Positions 45,862-53,808 of a DNA stretch of 64,000 nt are shown piece by piece; the stretch's first letter is position 1, and every line of letters begins with the position of its first letter. The DNA comes from Faecalicatena contorta. GTDB taxonomy: Bacteria; Bacillota; Clostridia; Lachnospirales; Lachnospiraceae. The position numbers and the translations under genes were made by a program. Below the pieces are notes generated by a model. It made no database searches, was not told the origin of the DNA, and saw only the letters and a list, made by a program, of their open reading frames with translations. Where the stretch lies: positions 1 through 64,000 of the forward strand of contig NZ_JAFBIX010000010.1 of NCBI RefSeq assembly GCF_021531895.1, written 5' to 3'.

Positions 45862-46698
45862 TTATTTACGAAATACTACACTGTTCCACAAAAGTTCATT
45901 CTTAAACTGACGGATGGTCGTATCTTTGTCAATGTAGACTGCTTCAATTCCCATATATGCAGCCCAGTCGCCCATCTGCTCTGCAGTCAGATCATAAGAA
46001 AACGCTGTATGGTGTGCACCACCTGCCAGAATCCACGCTTCGGCACCCGTCTGAAGGTTCGGTTCCGGTGTCCAGAATGCCGTTGACACCGGAAGCTTTG
46101 GCATTGGTTTCTCAGTCTTCTTGCAATTGACATTATTGATGATCAGGCGGAATCTGTCGCCAAGGTCAATCAAGGATGTTGCAACTGCCGGCCCTTCTTT
46201 TCCAGCTACCAGATTATAGGTGTAATCTTCCATAAATGAAGTTCCCTTCGCATCCTTCATTCCTTCTGTCATAATCTTCATGACACGCACCATGGCAGCG
46301 GTCTTCCAGTCACCTTCTGCTCCAAAGCCGTATCCTTTTTCCATCAGTCTCTGGATGGCAAGTCCCGGAAGCTGTTTCAATCCACCAAGATCTCCGAAAT
46401 GAGTTACGATTGCCTGATAGTTCTTTTCCTCCAGGAATCTCTCAAATCCAATCTCGATTCCGGCCTGAACAGCTACATGGTCACGGAATTCTTTCGCATC
46501 TCTGCCTTCCAGAAGAATCTCATATTTATCATAATATTCTTCCACAAGTGTGTCAATGTCTGCCTGAGATACTGCATTGACAGCTTCCACAATCTCATTG
46601 ACCGGATAAGCATCCACTTCCCAGCCAAATCTGATCTGCGCTTCTACTTTGTCGCCTTCTGTTACTGCAACATTTCTCATATTGTCTGCGATACGCAT
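45862..46698 (-). pseudogene. araA: L-arabinose isomerase, 5'-truncated
   Basis: The 278-residue frame matches only the C-terminal part of AraA (normally about 490-500 residues). It begins at the conserved RVMRIADNMRNVAV region, and the metal-site His motif is in ILAGGAHHTAFSYD. Only about 265 bases separate its start from the divergent AraC gene, too little for the missing N-terminal 200 or so residues. An SD-like GGAGAGGAG lies upstream, as if the promoter were joined to the middle of the gene by deletion. Loss of the N-terminal domains should abolish isomerase activity. araD and araB downstream are intact. Confidence 0.85.
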
Positions 46699-46776
46699 GA
46701 CACGGATATGTCTCCTCTCCTTTTCTTCGTTTTCTGATTGATGTAATCGATACGTGCTATGTCATTTTCTGGTTTT

Positions 46777-46806
46777 ATTATAAGAAAATGCGGAAGTTTT
46801 CCGCAA
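46777..46806 (-). promoter_or_regulatory. candidate araA-D-B promoter with palindrome
   Basis: On the minus strand -35 TTGCGG (46806-46801), an 18-base spacer and -10 TATAAT (46782-46777) precede araA. The palindrome TGCGGAA-GTT-TTCCGCA (46789-46805) covers the -35, a plausible operator for the divergent AraC protein. The spacing is slightly long. Confidence 0.45.
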
Positions 46807-46963
46807 TTTCATAACTCTGTCGATTTCTCCCCAAAGTTACCTATTCCGACCTGTAATTCATTTTCCTTCGCTCCTATCTGTGCTATAATTGACATATACT
46901 ATCAGGCCACACCCTGATTTTTAGCTCTGCCATTTTCTATATCACAGACAGGAGGATATCACT

Positions 46964-48007
46964 TTGATGCTTTCCGATTTATGCCAGCAGGTTACTTCTT
47001 CCGACCAGGGTCTTCTTCCTGCAGACCATAAACTTGGTCCCAGACTCGTCTGTCCAGAATATTCCAAGTCCGTCCAGGAAGTAAAGACTTACCCATTACT
47101 AAAGCAGGACCGAATCTTCGCCCTGTGCTGGAACATTGATTCTGCACAGAATCTTTACGCCACAATGCAGCCTGCTCCTTCACCCTTTTGTTATCAGCTT
47201 CCTTTTTCTTCCGGCGAGAAGACACAACTTCACACCCACGATTACATCGAATTGACCTACGTAGTAGAAGGAGAATTTCGCCAGCGAATTCTTGGTAAAG
47301 ATATCATTTTCGCAAAAGGCGATCTATGCCTGATCGACAAGAACTGTCTGCACCAGGATTATCTGCTGGATCAGCCCGCCATCATTCTGTTTCTCGGGAT
47401 TGCTAACGATATGTTTGCAGAGATCATGGATGAAAATGTAACTACTCAGAAAATTATATCTTTTCTTCAATCTGCACTGCTGAAGCAAAAAGATGTACAA
47501 CAATATCTACATTTCCGTCCGGGCGCTGATGCCACCGAAGCATTAGAAGACTGCCTGTACCTGCTGCTAAAAGAACTATGCAGCAACACCATCGGCTCCC
47601 GCTACATCTGCAAAGGCCTGTTGCTTCGCATCTTCCGCCTGCTCAGCACCACATACGAATTCTCCTTATCCAGAGAACAGCGCAAGACCATGAACTGGAT
47701 CATCTTCGAAGAAGTCTCCGAATACATCCAGCAGCATTCTGCCGACATTACAATTCAACAGTTAGTCGACACCTTCCATTATCAGGAAGATTATTTCAAC
47801 CGCCTGATCAAAGCCAAGACCGGCATGACCTATTCCGCCTACGTGCAGAAAATCCGCCTGGAAAAGACAGAACACCTACTGACCACCTCCCCAAAAAGCG
47901 TGGAAGAAATTGCCGATATTGTCGGGTATCATAATAAGGGATATTTCTATAAGATCTTTCAGAAACGATACGGGATGACCCCATCACAATATAGAAAAAA
48001 AAGATAA
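46964..48007 (+). CDS. AraC-family transcriptional regulator
   Basis: A 347-residue regulator. The N-terminal cupin-like sugar-sensing domain (about 85-170) contains LHTHDYIELTYVVEGEF. Two C-terminal HTH motifs (about 250-347) end in GYHNKGYFYKIFQKRYGMTPSQYRK. It is divergent from the araA remnant, so L-arabinose control is likely. TTG 46964 lies 8 bases after GGAGG, and the ATG in the next codon is an alternative. Element R7 follows the stop by 6 bases. Confidence 0.9.
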   Translation: MMLSDLCQQVTSSDQGLLPADHKLGPRLVCPEYSKSVQEVKTYPLLKQDRIFALCWNIDSAQNLYATMQPAPSPFCYQLPFSSGEKTQLHTHDYIELTYVVEGEFRQRILGKDIIFAKGDLCLIDKNCLHQDYLLDQPAIILFLGIANDMFAEIMDENVTTQKIISFLQSALLKQKDVQQYLHFRPGADATEALEDCLYLLLKELCSNTIGSRYICKGLLLRIFRLLSTTYEFSLSREQRKTMNWIIFEEVSEYIQQHSADITIQQLVDTFHYQEDYFNRLIKAKTGMTYSAYVQKIRLEKTEHLLTTSPKSVEEIADIVGYHNKGYFYKIFQKRYGMTPSQYRKKR

Positions 48008-48013
48008 TCGCTC

Positions 48014-48078
48014 AATTGGGTACAGGGCAAAATGCAAAAGGGGACGTAGTATTTTTGCAAAATACTACGTCCCTTTTT
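48014..48078. repeat. palindromic element R7 (GACGTAG subfamily)
   Basis: A GGTACAGGGC-like side motif (GGGTACAGGGC) and a hairpin GGGGACGTAGTATTTT...AATACTACGTCCC followed by T-runs. It contains the nrdG stop codon (TAG of ACGTAG read on the minus strand) and follows the AraC gene. Confidence 0.85.
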
Positions 48079-48559
48079 TATCCATTTTGATAATTCTCTG
48101 ATTACTGCTGCCTCTAAACTGTAGTGTAATATCTTTCAGTTCTTCTACGAACGGCCCATCTACCAGCACGTCCAGATAGGACAGCATCTCGTCTGTCACA
48201 TCGGTATATGCCCGCCCGCCGGGCACCAGGTCTTTATCGTAGACGTATCCGGTGTAACTCCAGATGCTTTTCTCTGGATAGGTTTCCCGGACTTTCCGGA
48301 GCAGTTTTACAAGTTCTGCCTGATTCTCCGGCTCGAAGGGCTCTCCGCCCAAGAGGGTAAGCCCGGCGATATAGCCTGGCTTTAAGGCTTCCAGGATCTC
48401 AGCCTCTGTCTCGGCTGTGTATGACCTTCCATACTCGAAATCCCATGCTTCGTAATTAAAGCATCCTTTACAATGGTGCCGGCATCCTGATACAAACAAT
48501 GACACCCGCACCCCTGGGCCGTCTGCAATATCATATTTCTTAATATTTGCATAATTCAT
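48065..48559 (-). CDS. nrdG: anaerobic ribonucleotide reductase-activating protein
   Basis: A 164-residue radical SAM activase that installs the glycyl radical on NrdD. The cluster motif CRHHCKGC is in SGCRHHCKGCFNYEAWDF, followed by LLGGEPF. The C-terminal segment FRGSSNQRII is typical. The last residues KKGT and the stop come from element R7, so the tail is probably a few residues shorter than in relatives. It follows nrdD by 16 bases. Confidence 0.95.
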   Translation of the reverse strand: MNYANIKKYDIADGPGVRVSLFVSGCRHHCKGCFNYEAWDFEYGRSYTAETEAEILEALKPGYIAGLTLLGGEPFEPENQAELVKLLRKVRETYPEKSIWSYTGYVYDKDLVPGGRAYTDVTDEMLSYLDVLVDGPFVEELKDITLQFRGSSNQRIIKMDKKGT

Positions 48560-48574
48560 AACATCAGATTCCTT

Positions 48575-50764
48575 TTACAAGTGAAGTACTCGGTCTTGGA
48601 TTTCCTGGGTTCTTCCCTGATTCCAGAACTGGGTTCCGATATAACCGCAGGTTCTTCTTGCCACGGACATCTTATCCTGATCCTGATTACCGCAGTTCGG
48701 GCATTCCCAGATCAGCTTGCCACATTCATCTTCTTTGATCAGAATCTCTCCGTCATAACCACATACTTCACAGTAATCACTCTTGGTATTCAGCTCTGCA
48801 TACATGATATGATCATAGATAAACTGCATTACGGACAGCACTGCCGGAATGTTCTGCTGCATATCCGGTACTTCGATATAGCTGATTGCTCCGCCCGGAG
48901 ACAATTTCTGGAAATCAGCTTCAAACTCCAGCTTGTCAAACGCGTTAATCTCTTCGGATACATGAACATGATAGCTATTTGTAATATAGTTCTTATCTGT
49001 AACACCTTTGATGATTCCAAATCTCTTCTGAAGACATTTTGCAAACTTATAAGTGGTGGATTCCATCGGCGTTCCGTATACAGAATAGCTGATATTCTCT
49101 GCTGCTTTCCACTCTGCACACTTATCATTCAGTCTCTGCATAACCTTCAGGGCAAATACTCTTCCTTCCGGATCTGTATGTGACTTGCCAAGCATACGCA
49201 TACACATCTCATAGAGGCCTGCGTAGCCTAATGAAATCGTAGAATATCCATTATATAATAATTTATCAATGGTCTCACCTTTCTTCAGACGTGCCAGTGC
49301 ACCATGCTGCCACAGAATCGGGGCAACGTCTGATACGGTTCCCAGAAGTCTCTCATGTCTGCAGCGAAGTGCACGATGACATAATTCCAGACGGTCATCC
49401 AGAATCTTCCAGAACCGATCCATATCTCCTTCAGAAGAACATGCCACATCCACCAGGTTAATCGTAACAACACCCTGATTGAAACGTCCGTAGAACTTAT
49501 AAGAACCGTCCGGATTCTTCTGACTCTCTTCGACCGTCAGGAAAGAACGGCAGCCCATACATGTGTATACATTTCCCTTTTTCAACTGCTTCATAATCTT
49601 AGCGGAAATATAATCCGGCACCATACGCTTTGCCGTACACTGTGCAGATAACTCTGTCAGATACCAGTATTTGGAATCTTCCGTAATATTATCCTCATCC
49701 AGCACGTAGATCAGCTTTGGAAATGCCGGTGTGATCCATACGCCTTTTTCATTCTTCACGCCCTGCATTCTCTGCTTCAGCACTTCTTCAATGATCATTG
49801 CCAGGTCGTCTCTGGTCTGTCCTTCTTCCACCTCATCCAGATACATGAACATCGTAACAAATGGCGCCTGACCATTACAGGTCATCAACGTGATCAACTG
49901 ATACTGAATCGTCTGGATTCCACTCTTTACCTCGTCTCTTAATCTGCGCTCAGTTACTTTATCGATGATCTGTTCATCCATACTCTCGCCGCATTCTTCC
50001 CGCTCTGCAATGACGTTCTTACGGATCTTCTTTCTGCTGACATCTACGAACGGTGCCAGATGTGCCAGTGAAAATGACTGTCCGCCGTACTGATTACTTG
50101 CGACCTGTGCCACGATCTGCGTCGTTACATTACAAGCCGTAAAGAAGCTGTGCGGCTTCTCGATCATCGTCTCACTGATGACTGTACCATTCTGCAGCAT
50201 ATCCTCCAGATTGATCAGATCACAGTTGTGTTCCTTCTGCGCAAAATAATCAGAATCATGGAAATGAATGATTCCAGCTTCGTGGGCATTTACAATCTCT
50301 TCCGGCAAAAGTATACGCTTTGACAAATCCTTGCTGACTTCTCCGGCCATGTAATCACGCTGTGTAGAATTAATCACCGGATTCTTATTGGAATTCTCCT
50401 GATTCACTTCCTCATTAATATTCTCGATCAAAGACAGAATTCCATTATCTGTCGTGTTAGACTTACGAGTCAACTCTCGCTTAAAACGATAGCGGACATA
50501 CTTCTGTGCCACCTCGTAGCCACGCATCTCCATAATGCCGCGCTCTACCATATCCTGAATATCTTCTACATGAACCGCATGTGTAGACTCCTGTACCTGA
50601 TCCGCAACATTGTCCGCAATGGCCATAATCTGATATTCATTCATCTGATGGATCCTGTCCACCTCATTGTTCGCTGCTTTGATCGCATTGATAATCTTTG
50701 TCAGGTCAAAATATACCTCTTCCCCATTTCGCTTAATTACATTCGTTTTTACGTCTATTCTCAT
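48575..50764 (-). CDS. nrdD: anaerobic ribonucleoside-triphosphate reductase
   Basis: Reduces NTPs to dNTPs without oxygen. About 729 residues: an N-terminal ATP-cone (about 1-95) for allosteric control, then the class III ten-stranded barrel. A zinc site follows (CEVCGYDG and CPNCGNQ), then the glycyl radical loop RRTCGYIGTQFWNQGR. ATG 50764 with GAGG 6 bases upstream is preferred over an earlier GTG. Two NrdR boxes lie upstream and nrdG follows, so dNTP control through NrdR is expected. Confidence 0.96.
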   Translation of the reverse strand: MRIDVKTNVIKRNGEEVYFDLTKIINAIKAANNEVDRIHQMNEYQIMAIADNVADQVQESTHAVHVEDIQDMVERGIMEMRGYEVAQKYVRYRFKRELTRKSNTTDNGILSLIENINEEVNQENSNKNPVINSTQRDYMAGEVSKDLSKRILLPEEIVNAHEAGIIHFHDSDYFAQKEHNCDLINLEDMLQNGTVISETMIEKPHSFFTACNVTTQIVAQVASNQYGGQSFSLAHLAPFVDVSRKKIRKNVIAEREECGESMDEQIIDKVTERRLRDEVKSGIQTIQYQLITLMTCNGQAPFVTMFMYLDEVEEGQTRDDLAMIIEEVLKQRMQGVKNEKGVWITPAFPKLIYVLDEDNITEDSKYWYLTELSAQCTAKRMVPDYISAKIMKQLKKGNVYTCMGCRSFLTVEESQKNPDGSYKFYGRFNQGVVTINLVDVACSSEGDMDRFWKILDDRLELCHRALRCRHERLLGTVSDVAPILWQHGALARLKKGETIDKLLYNGYSTISLGYAGLYEMCMRMLGKSHTDPEGRVFALKVMQRLNDKCAEWKAAENISYSVYGTPMESTTYKFAKCLQKRFGIIKGVTDKNYITNSYHVHVSEEINAFDKLEFEADFQKLSPGGAISYIEVPDMQQNIPAVLSVMQFIYDHIMYAELNTKSDYCEVCGYDGEILIKEDECGKLIWECPNCGNQDQDKMSVARRTCGYIGTQFWNQGRTQEIQDRVLHL

Positions 50765-50779
50765 ACTCGTCCTCACTTT

Positions 50780-50827
50780 TGTACTAAATATTGTTTTAAT
50801 TATTTACCTGCGCACTATATCTAGTGC
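50780..50827 (-). promoter_or_regulatory. tandem NrdR boxes upstream of nrdD
   Basis: Two near-palindromic 16-mers, TGTACTAAATATTGTT (50780-50795) and GCACTATATCTAGTGC (50812-50827), match the NrdR pattern ACACWATATATWGTGT. Their starts are 32 bases apart, three helical turns, the spacing known for paired NrdR boxes. They sit 16-63 bases before the nrdD start. Confidence 0.75.
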
Positions 50828-50904
50828 ATTTACTATCATACACTAAAATTACTATAAAGGGAAGAAGAAATTACAAAATATTTTATTTTTCTATGAAAGA
50901 CAGT

Positions 50905-50936
50905 ATAAAACAACCGCTGCCTGTAACAGGCAGCGG
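50905..50936 (-). terminator. terminator of the small HTH gene
   Basis: A perfect 10-bp stem CCGCTGCCTG/CAGGCAGCGG with a TAA loop. On the minus strand it is followed by TTGTTTT, 4 bases beyond the HTH stop codon. Confidence 0.8.
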
Positions 50937-50939
50937 CCG

Positions 50940-51155
50940 CTATACTTCTTCTTTTTCCAATTTTAAAATGTCATTTACATCGCATTCGAGGCAATCGCAG
51001 ATTTTTGCAATTGTGTTCAAATCGACACGGACAACCTTGTTCTTACAGTAGTTGTTCAACTGTGTCCGCTGCAGCCTGCAGATATAACAAAGTTGTGTTT
51101 TGCTGACACCTTTTTCTGCCAGAACTCTTTCCAAATCAATCACTATCTTACTCAT
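50940..51155 (-). CDS. small XRE-family DNA-binding protein
   Basis: A 71-residue Cro/C1-type HTH (KIVIDLERVLAEKGVSKTQLCYICRLQRTQLNNYCKN, read in parts) with the typical tail VDLNTIAKICDCLECDVNDILKLE. The protein is only the HTH, as in many small Clostridia repressors. ATG 51155 is preferred by homology; ATG 51167 is also possible and no SD is strong. Its targets are unknown. It diverges from the small secreted protein gene at 51278, which it might control. Confidence 0.82.
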   Translation of the reverse strand: MSKIVIDLERVLAEKGVSKTQLCYICRLQRTQLNNYCKNKVVRVDLNTIAKICDCLECDVNDILKLEKEEV

Positions 51156-51277
51156 ACTCAACACCATGCCATTTCTTTGTGTTAAGTATACCCATATTTC
51201 CATTGAAAAAATAGATATATTAATTTACACTGTAATAAGATACAGTGCCTGTTATTATCCACAAGGGAGTGAAGATA

Positions 51278-51622
51278 TTGAAACGAAAGATACGGCTTAC
51301 GGCCATTGTATTTATGCTTATTCTGCTGTTTTTCGTCTGGTTTGAAAACCAGCCTTACAAAGTCATGCATTCTACCATTTTTACTTCTTCCAATCTTACG
51401 GAAACGCATCTGACAATTGTCATCAACCGTCTTTTTCCAATCAAAGAGGAGGTATTGGCCAGAGAAATTGTGGATGACTGCCAGATGCGAAATGGAAAAT
51501 ATCTGAATTCATATTATGAACTGGAGCTGTACCGCACCAGTCTGCACTATTATCTCGGGATTCCTTACGACACCGTTCTCTGCAATGGTTCGGGTCAGAT
51601 CGTTACCGAGATTGATTTTTAG
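51278..51622 (+). CDS. small membrane-anchored protein of unknown function
   Basis: A 114-residue protein. TTG 51278 with GGGAG 8 bases upstream is the likely start (MKRKIRLTAIVFMLILLFFVW). That segment is a signal anchor or signal peptide, and the remaining 90 residues would be extracellular. The soluble part (TETHLTIVINRLFPIKEEVLAREIV to VTEIDF) has no recognised domain. It diverges from the small HTH gene. The sequence after its stop holds a LysR-like fragment and a terminator. Confidence 0.6.
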   Translation: MKRKIRLTAIVFMLILLFFVWFENQPYKVMHSTIFTSSNLTETHLTIVINRLFPIKEEVLAREIVDDCQMRNGKYLNSYYELELYRTSLHYYLGIPYDTVLCNGSGQIVTEIDF

Positions 51623-51772
51623 TGCTCATCTTCTTTATTCTCATTAACAAAATTCTCTGAAGAAATTACATTCTTCATCATTGCAAAGTGCGGCATCCCG
51701 GGTCTTTATATTTGCCGACTCTGGTGGACCTGCTGGTTCTGGTGGGTACAGAAATATAAAGCATATCTTCTG

Positions 51773-51835
51773 GCGGAAGATGAACTGGTCGCAGTCTTAC
51801 CGATGAATCATCCTTTGGCATATCAATTTCTATAA
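51773..51835 (+). pseudogene. remnant of a LysR-family regulator
   Basis: The plus-strand frame ending at 51835 reads AEDELVAVLPMNHPLAYQFL, a match to the substrate-binding-domain pattern EDELVAVLPxxHPLA of LysR proteins. Only about 20 residues are conserved; upstream the frame is Trp-rich and unrelated and has no start. It is probably a decayed fragment. The match rests on memory of the family motif. Confidence 0.4.
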
Positions 51836-51839
51836 GAGT

Positions 51840-51883
51840 AAAAAAGTGTATGGACTAGTCATCCAGTCCATACACTTTTTTTG
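51840..51883. terminator. bidirectional terminator, overlaps tatD 3' end
   Basis: A perfect stem AAAAAGTGTATGGACT/AGTCCATACACTTTTT with an 8-base loop and flanking A and T runs. It ends the plus-strand region and the tatD transcript; the last tatD codons (KVYGLDD) lie in one arm. Confidence 0.85.
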
Positions 51884-52622
51884 CATTTATTTCAGTCTGT
51901 TTTATGACCTCCTCACCGGTCATCCCCTTCAATCTTGCAATCTCTTCTGCAACATATTTGATATAAGAAGAATTATTACGCTTGCCACGGTTTGGTTCCG
52001 GTGCAAGATACGGGCAATCGGTCTCCAATACGATAGATTCCAGAGGAACCGCTTCTACTACTTGCTTTAACTTCTTGCCATTTTTGAAAGTGACAACTCC
52101 TCCGACCCCTATATAAAATCCTAACTTCACATATTCCAACGCCATCTCTTTTGACCCAGAATAACAATGAATGATTCCTTCCTGCCCCTTCGCATGTTCC
52201 TTCATGATCACGAACGTATCCTCAGCCGCATCCCGACTGTGAATATTCACCGGTAGATTCAGCTCTCTCGCAAGCTCCAGCTGCCGGACAAACCACTCTT
52301 TCTGCACTTCACGCGGCTCTACATCCCAGTAATAATCCAGCCCAATCTCACCAACTGCGACCACCTTCTCATCTTGGCACCAGCCTTTCAGCACGGCAAA
52401 TGTCTCCTCATTTAGATCGCCCACATGATCCGGGTGCACCCCGACCGCCGCATAGACAAACGGATACCGCTTCGCAAGCTCCATCGCCCTCTCGCAGCCT
52501 CGCAAAGACGCTCCCACATTCACAATCGTGCCAACACCAAGCGACGCCATAGAACCAAGAAGCTCCTCCCGGTCGTCATCAAACTGCTCATCATCATAAT
52601 GCGCATGCGAATCAAAGATCAT
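51855..52622 (-). CDS. tatD: TatD-family metal-dependent hydrolase
   Basis: A 255-residue TIM-barrel amidohydrolase-fold protein, a 3'-5' DNase/RNase in E. coli. The metal ligands are in FDSHAHYDD, GEIGLDYYW, IHSRDA, HCYSGS and ETDCPYLAPEP. The natural start MIFDSHAHYDD is ATG 52622. The bases immediately before it are the palindromic element R8 (GGGGACGGGGG), so no normal SD is present. A longer frame to 52724 is just the element translated (RGQGKLKKGQGD). Translation may be weak or coupled. Confidence 0.9.
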   Translation of the reverse strand: MIFDSHAHYDDEQFDDDREELLGSMASLGVGTIVNVGASLRGCERAMELAKRYPFVYAAVGVHPDHVGDLNEETFAVLKGWCQDEKVVAVGEIGLDYYWDVEPREVQKEWFVRQLELARELNLPVNIHSRDAAEDTFVIMKEHAKGQEGIIHCYSGSKEMALEYVKLGFYIGVGGVVTFKNGKKLKQVVEAVPLESIVLETDCPYLAPEPNRGKRNNSSYIKYVAEEIARLKGMTGEEVIKQTEINAKKVYGLDD

Positions 52623-52623
52623 T

Positions 52624-52707
52624 GGGGACGGGGGTTTTTGAGTTTTCCTCCGTCCCAGATTAAAATCTCCCTGTCCCTTTTTCAATTTACCCTGTCCCCT
52701 TTTCAAA
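52624..52707. repeat. palindromic element R8 (GACGGGGG subfamily)
   Basis: The hairpin GGGGACGGGGGTTTTTG...CCTCCGTCCC is followed by two CCCTGTCCC motifs about 24 bases apart. It fills the whole gap between the ddh stop (52708) and the tatD start codon. Confidence 0.85.
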
Positions 52708-53694
52708 TTACAACAATTTTGCACGTAACTCTTCTGGTGTCTTCATCGACAGCATTGCCGGTGCAATATCGAACACGGTTCTTGCACCGCTTTCACCTTT
52801 CTGTGACAGTCTGTAAGCTGCTCTTGCATAGGCAATTAAGACGCTTGCGGTAAATTCTGGATTGGAGTCCAGTTTCAGAGAATACTCGATAACGTGTTTA
52901 TTGCCTGCATTGCCAGTCTCACCGCTTCGGATAACGAATCCGCCGTGCGGCATCTTGCTGTGATTTTCCTTCAATTCTTCTTCAGTGATAAATGTTACCG
53001 TGGTATCATATTCATCGAAATAATTTGGCATGGTCTTGATAGCTTCTTCGATTGCCTGAAGATCAGCGCCTTCTTCCGGTACCACATAGCATTCGCGGAG
53101 ATGCTTTTCTCTTGTAGTAAGCTCCGGCTCACTTCCGCTTCTGACACGGTCAACTGCCTCTTCAATCGGAACTGTGTACTGGATGCCATTTTTCACTCCC
53201 GGCACACGGCGAATCGCATCAGAATGTCCCTGGCTGACACCTTTGCCCCAGAATGTATACGTACTTCCCTGCACCAGAATGGACTCTGCATACAGACGAT
53301 TCAGCGAGAACATACCCGGATCCCATCCCACGGAAATGATTCCGATCTTGCCGCCAGCCTTTGCCTCGCGATCCATATTGGCAAAATATTCCGGAATCTT
53401 TGCGTGCGTGTCAAAACTATCAATGGTGTTAAAATTCTTCACAATCTCAGGACCCATAACCGGAAGATCCGTTGCAGAACCTCCACAAAGGACCATCACA
53501 TCAATCTCATCCTTCATCGACAGCATGTCATCGAAACGCTTTACAGCCACACCTTCTGTGTGAATCTGCACACTCGCCGGATCTCTTCGTGTAAATACCA
53601 CTTTCAGCTCCATATCCTCATTGCGCGCAATCGCAAGCTCCACACCTCTGCCGATGTTACCATAACCTACAATACCAATTCTAATTTTCTCCAT
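52708..53694 (-). CDS. ddh: meso-diaminopimelate D-dehydrogenase
   Basis: A 328-residue NADPH enzyme that makes meso-diaminopimelate in one step for lysine and cell wall. The Rossmann loop is GYGNIGRG and the N-terminus is KIRIGIVGYG. DAP-site segments include GWDPGMFSLNRLYAE and HGGFVIRSG. ATG 53694 with AAGGA about 4 bases upstream is chosen; the frame extends ten codons further without a better site. Elements R8 and R9 lie on its two sides. Confidence 0.92.
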   Translation of the reverse strand: MEKIRIGIVGYGNIGRGVELAIARNEDMELKVVFTRRDPASVQIHTEGVAVKRFDDMLSMKDEIDVMVLCGGSATDLPVMGPEIVKNFNTIDSFDTHAKIPEYFANMDREAKAGGKIGIISVGWDPGMFSLNRLYAESILVQGSTYTFWGKGVSQGHSDAIRRVPGVKNGIQYTVPIEEAVDRVRSGSEPELTTREKHLRECYVVPEEGADLQAIEEAIKTMPNYFDEYDTTVTFITEEELKENHSKMPHGGFVIRSGETGNAGNKHVIEYSLKLDSNPEFTASVLIAYARAAYRLSQKGESGARTVFDIAPAMLSMKTPEELRAKLL

Positions 53695-53725
53695 AATTCC
53701 TTCAAACCTCTCTCTTTCTTTCAAA

Positions 53726-53808
53726 AAGGTACACCCCGTTTTACAAAAAGGTACACCACATTTTTCATTTGGGGACGTAGACCTTTTAAAAAGGTCTACG
53801 TCCCCAAA
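53726..53808. repeat. palindromic element R9 (GACGTAG subfamily)
   Basis: Two GGTACACC side motifs and a nearly perfect 20-bp hairpin TTTGGGGACGTAGACCTTTT. It ends directly at the metG stop codon (53809) and lies upstream of ddh. Confidence 0.85.

Noticed and set aside
46740-46790. Catabolite-repression (cre) site upstream of araA
   Set aside because: TAATCGATACGTGCTAT was considered, but it does not match the cre consensus well enough to call.
52623-52724. N-terminal extension of tatD from the open frame
   Set aside because: It is the translation of element R8 (RGQGKLKKGQGD) and lies upstream of the conserved MIFDSHAHYDD start.
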